Below are positions 62,356-64,000 of a DNA stretch of 64,000 bases, piece by piece (positions within the stretch are counted from its first letter, which is position 1; every line of letters starts with the position of its first letter). The notes beneath the pieces were generated by a model. The model did no database searches. It was given only the letters and a program-made list of their open reading frames with translations, and had not been told where the DNA came from. This DNA comes from GCA-003244245 sp052390115. Its GTDB lineage: Bacteria; Actinomycetota; Actinomycetes; Mycobacteriales; Pseudonocardiaceae. A program made the translations under genes and the position numbers. The DNA lies in NCBI GenBank assembly GCA_052390115.1, contig JBQTHE010000034.1:15059-79058 (forward strand), in the 5' to 3' direction.

Positions 62356-63801
62356 TCAGCGACGGGTGTCAACGCGCTGGAAGTTGAGGTAGGCCCGCGA
62401 CGGCGTGGGCCCCCGTTGGCCCTGGTAGCGGGAGCCCACGCCGGCGCTGCCATATGGGTGCTCGGCGGGGCTGGACAGCCGGAACAGGCACAGCTGCCCG
62501 ATCTTCATCCCGGGCCACAGCGTGATCGGCAGGTTGGCCACATTGGACAGCTCCAGGGTGATGTGACCGGTGAACCCGGGATCGATGAAGCCTGCCGTGG
62601 AGTGCGTGAGCAGCCCGAGCCGGCCCAGGCTTGAGTTGTGGGTGGGGATGAAAGTCGGCCCGGCCAGGAAGAGACCGTCCTCGGCGCCGACCTCGATGCA
62701 GCGGACGGGACGTGTGGGTACCGGGCGAACGTCGACGATCGCCCGGAATCGCTGCACCGGCCCATTCTTGATTCTGGACACTTTCCGCTCCAGCCGGAAC
62801 ACGTCCAGGTGTGGCGTAAACTTCACCTGGAATGCCACTCCGTGATCGACACCGCGGAAGGTCACCTTCTTCTTCCGCTTCACCGGTCGCAATCCGAGGC
62901 TTGCCGCCAACTCAAGCACCGCGTCGGCGAGATTCTCGCGGGTACTCACGAACTCGCAGCGCCCGTAGGTGTCCACGTACCCATCAGAATCCATCAGCCC
63001 CTGCAGCAGCGCCAAACGCTGGGGTATCGATGACCGAAGGTAGATTTCGGGAACGTGTTTGGTGCCCGACTCGTCGCCATCACCGGTGATCTCGGCGCTG
63101 CTCCTTGTGCCCTCCCCGAGCCAGATACCGAGCACGTACGGATCAATCGGCAACGGCTGTTCCGGGTACCGCACCGCGTCGGCCACTGCGACGTGGTGGT
63201 TGTACTCGGTTCCCGCGCGCAGGGAGCCGGCGAGTTCGCCAGTGGTACGTACCGCAGCGCAGCCGCCGTGCTTGCGAGCAGACTTGGTCGTGGTAAGCCA
63301 GCGGTGGCCGGCGTCCGCAACGATGCTCTGGCCGTCTGAGAACAGCACCTCGTAGCAGGGGCGGCCGACCAGGATCTCGGTCGCGTCGATGACCGGATAT
63401 GCCCTGCCGTCGGCGCCGAACACCTCGTCGCCGACCTGAAGCTCGCCCATCGTCCGCCATCCGTTTGGGGTGGGGATCGGGGTGTCGACCGCAAGTGCCT
63501 TGCCCTCGAGCCGACCTGCTAGATCATCCGGCAACGTGAACTGCTCGAAGGTGGAGCCGAGCACGAACTCACCGGGGTGGAGCACGAACGGCTCGTCCCC
63601 CTCCGGCTCCACCAGCGAGGTCAGCTCGTCTTGCTGCAACGACGGGTCGATGTGGGTGTACTTGGTGTTGACGAAGACCCGGAAGTAGCGGTCCAGCCGC
63701 ACATCGATGCTGGACGGCTGGAGCAAGCCCGCATCGAACGGGTCAACGCCCAGGCGCCCGCCGTCGATCTCGGCGCGCAGGTCGCGGTCGGACAGCAGCA
63801 C
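62356..63801 (-). CDS. dcd: dCTP deaminase precursor with intein
   Basis: 481 aa. Host residues 1-101 and 390-481 join to a 193-aa dCTP deaminase (MLLSDRDLRAEIDGGRLG at the start; then LEGK/SSLGRLGLLTHSTAGF, the phosphate-binding region; and GHITLELSNVANLPITLWPG). It converts dCTP to dUTP (possibly onward to dUMP in actinobacterial bifunctional forms). The intein interrupts the active-site loop between K101 and S390, so the enzyme needs splicing to work. The precursor may be inactive until then. Confidence 0.95.
   Translation of the reverse strand: MLLSDRDLRAEIDGGRLGVDPFDAGLLQPSSIDVRLDRYFRVFVNTKYTHIDPSLQQDELTSLVEPEGDEPFVLHPGEFVLGSTFEQFTLPDDLAGRLEGKALAVDTPIPTPNGWRTMGELQVGDEVFGADGRAYPVIDATEILVGRPCYEVLFSDGQSIVADAGHRWLTTTKSARKHGGCAAVRTTGELAGSLRAGTEYNHHVAVADAVRYPEQPLPIDPYVLGIWLGEGTRSSAEITGDGDESGTKHVPEIYLRSSIPQRLALLQGLMDSDGYVDTYGRCEFVSTRENLADAVLELAASLGLRPVKRKKKVTFRGVDHGVAFQVKFTPHLDVFRLERKVSRIKNGPVQRFRAIVDVRPVPTRPVRCIEVGAEDGLFLAGPTFIPTHNSSLGRLGLLTHSTAGFIDPGFTGHITLELSNVANLPITLWPGMKIGQLCLFRLSSPAEHPYGSAGVGSRYQGQRGPTPSRAYLNFQRVDTRR
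62635..63498 (-). other. Class 3 (WCT) intein with reduced homing endonuclease
   Basis: 288 aa, residues 102-389 of the dcd product. It starts with Ala (ALAVDTPIPT), not Cys or Ser, and has the class 3 triplet: W168 in AGHRWLT (block B), C368 in VRCIEV (block F) and T387 in IPTHN (block G). The +1 residue is Ser390. LAGLIDADG-like motifs LGIWLGEG (about 224-231) and LLQGLMDSDGYV (about 264-275) are only some 40 residues apart, where intact ones are usually near 90-100. The endonuclease has lost its middle part. Confidence 0.9.
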
Positions 63802-63926
63802 CGCGTCACCCTAGCGACGTCCACCGACGTTGCAGCGGGAGAGCACGCGGCGCCGTGCACCACTCTGCCAGCCGCCACCCTCGCCAGACCCGCGGTGGAC
63901 CAACCCGTGTTAGGCTCTGCCGTGCT

Positions 63927-64000
63927 GCGGGTGTAGTTCAATGGTAGAATGAGAGCTTCCCAAGCTCTAGACGCGGGTTCGATTCCCGTCACCCGCTCCA
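63927..64000 (+). tRNA. tRNA-Gly (anticodon CCC)
   Basis: 74 nt with genome-encoded CCA. Acceptor GCGGGTG pairs with CACCCGC; D-arm TAGTTCAATGGTAGAA; anticodon arm GAGC-TTCCCAA-GCTC with CCC at 63959-63961; T-arm GCGGGTTCGATTCCCGT. It ends exactly at the window edge. It reads GGG codons. Confidence 0.96.

Overview
The window is high-GC actinobacterial chromosome. GTG starts and ATGA/GTGA stop-start overlaps are common. It carries HspR/HAIR heat-shock control, pairs of DUF397 proteins with XRE/DUF5753 regulators, an actinobacterial hopanoid operon and a trypco2/STAND conflict locus. The core genes (HAD phosphatase, serS, trmH, pyrE, clpB, dnaK-grpE-dnaJ-hspR, the HdrD-like Fe-S reductase, dcd) are the same set I remember lying near the origin in Mycobacterium. 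This points to a member of the Pseudonocardiales/Mycobacteriales assemblage; the genus cannot be fixed from the sequence.

Layout. 0-2.7 kb: the end of a lasso-peptide operon on the minus strand (precursor A, cyclase C, RRE protein B1, protease B2). Its 36-aa precursor is described here from the raw sequence. 3-6.5 kb: a possible small peptide gene, a HAD phosphatase, a 22-bp tandem repeat and a DUF6879-XRE regulatory operon. 6.5-12 kb: housekeeping genes serS, a GH76 glycosidase, trmH, pyrE, an SDR and a DUF418 membrane protein, with three large hairpins between them. 12-25.4 kb: hopanoid genes. An HpnO-like aminotransferase and a ferritin-like protein flank a tightly overlapping operon hpnC-hpnD-hpnE-prenyl synthase-shc-hpnG-hpnH, in which hpnG is fused to an internally deleted IspH. 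25.4-32.6 kb: a remnant junction of two regulator/toxin genes, DUF397, clpB with its HAIR operator, an SPW protein, a TetR regulator and a flavohaemoglobin-like enzyme.

33-41.8 kb is the most interesting unit: sbnA, a Pls/PosA-type membrane synthetase C-terminal protein, a partial C-A-T NRPS, a TauD/SyrP-type dioxygenase and sbnB, all on the plus strand. SbnA and SbnB make L-2,3-diaminopropionate. The two NRPS proteins look like a split form of a membrane-bound poly(amino acid) synthetase such as epsilon-polylysine synthetase. The inferred product is a diaminopropionate oligomer or polymer, possibly hydroxylated.

41.8-46.3 kb is the dnaK-grpE-dnaJ-hspR operon with a HAIR operator. 46.3-57.3 kb is a decayed defence/conflict island: palindromic elements, gene fragments, duplicated hicAB modules, a HEPN-motif gene with a frameshift, and four copies of a trypco2 cassette. 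The last trypco2 copy leads into trypsin, NTPase and 33/40-residue repeats broken by three same-direction frameshifts. 57.3-64 kb returns to core genes: DUF397/XRE pair, Fe-S reductase, a ClpC-N-domain protein, dcd interrupted by a class 3 (WCT) intein with a shrunken endonuclease region, and tRNA-Gly(CCC) ending exactly at the window edge.
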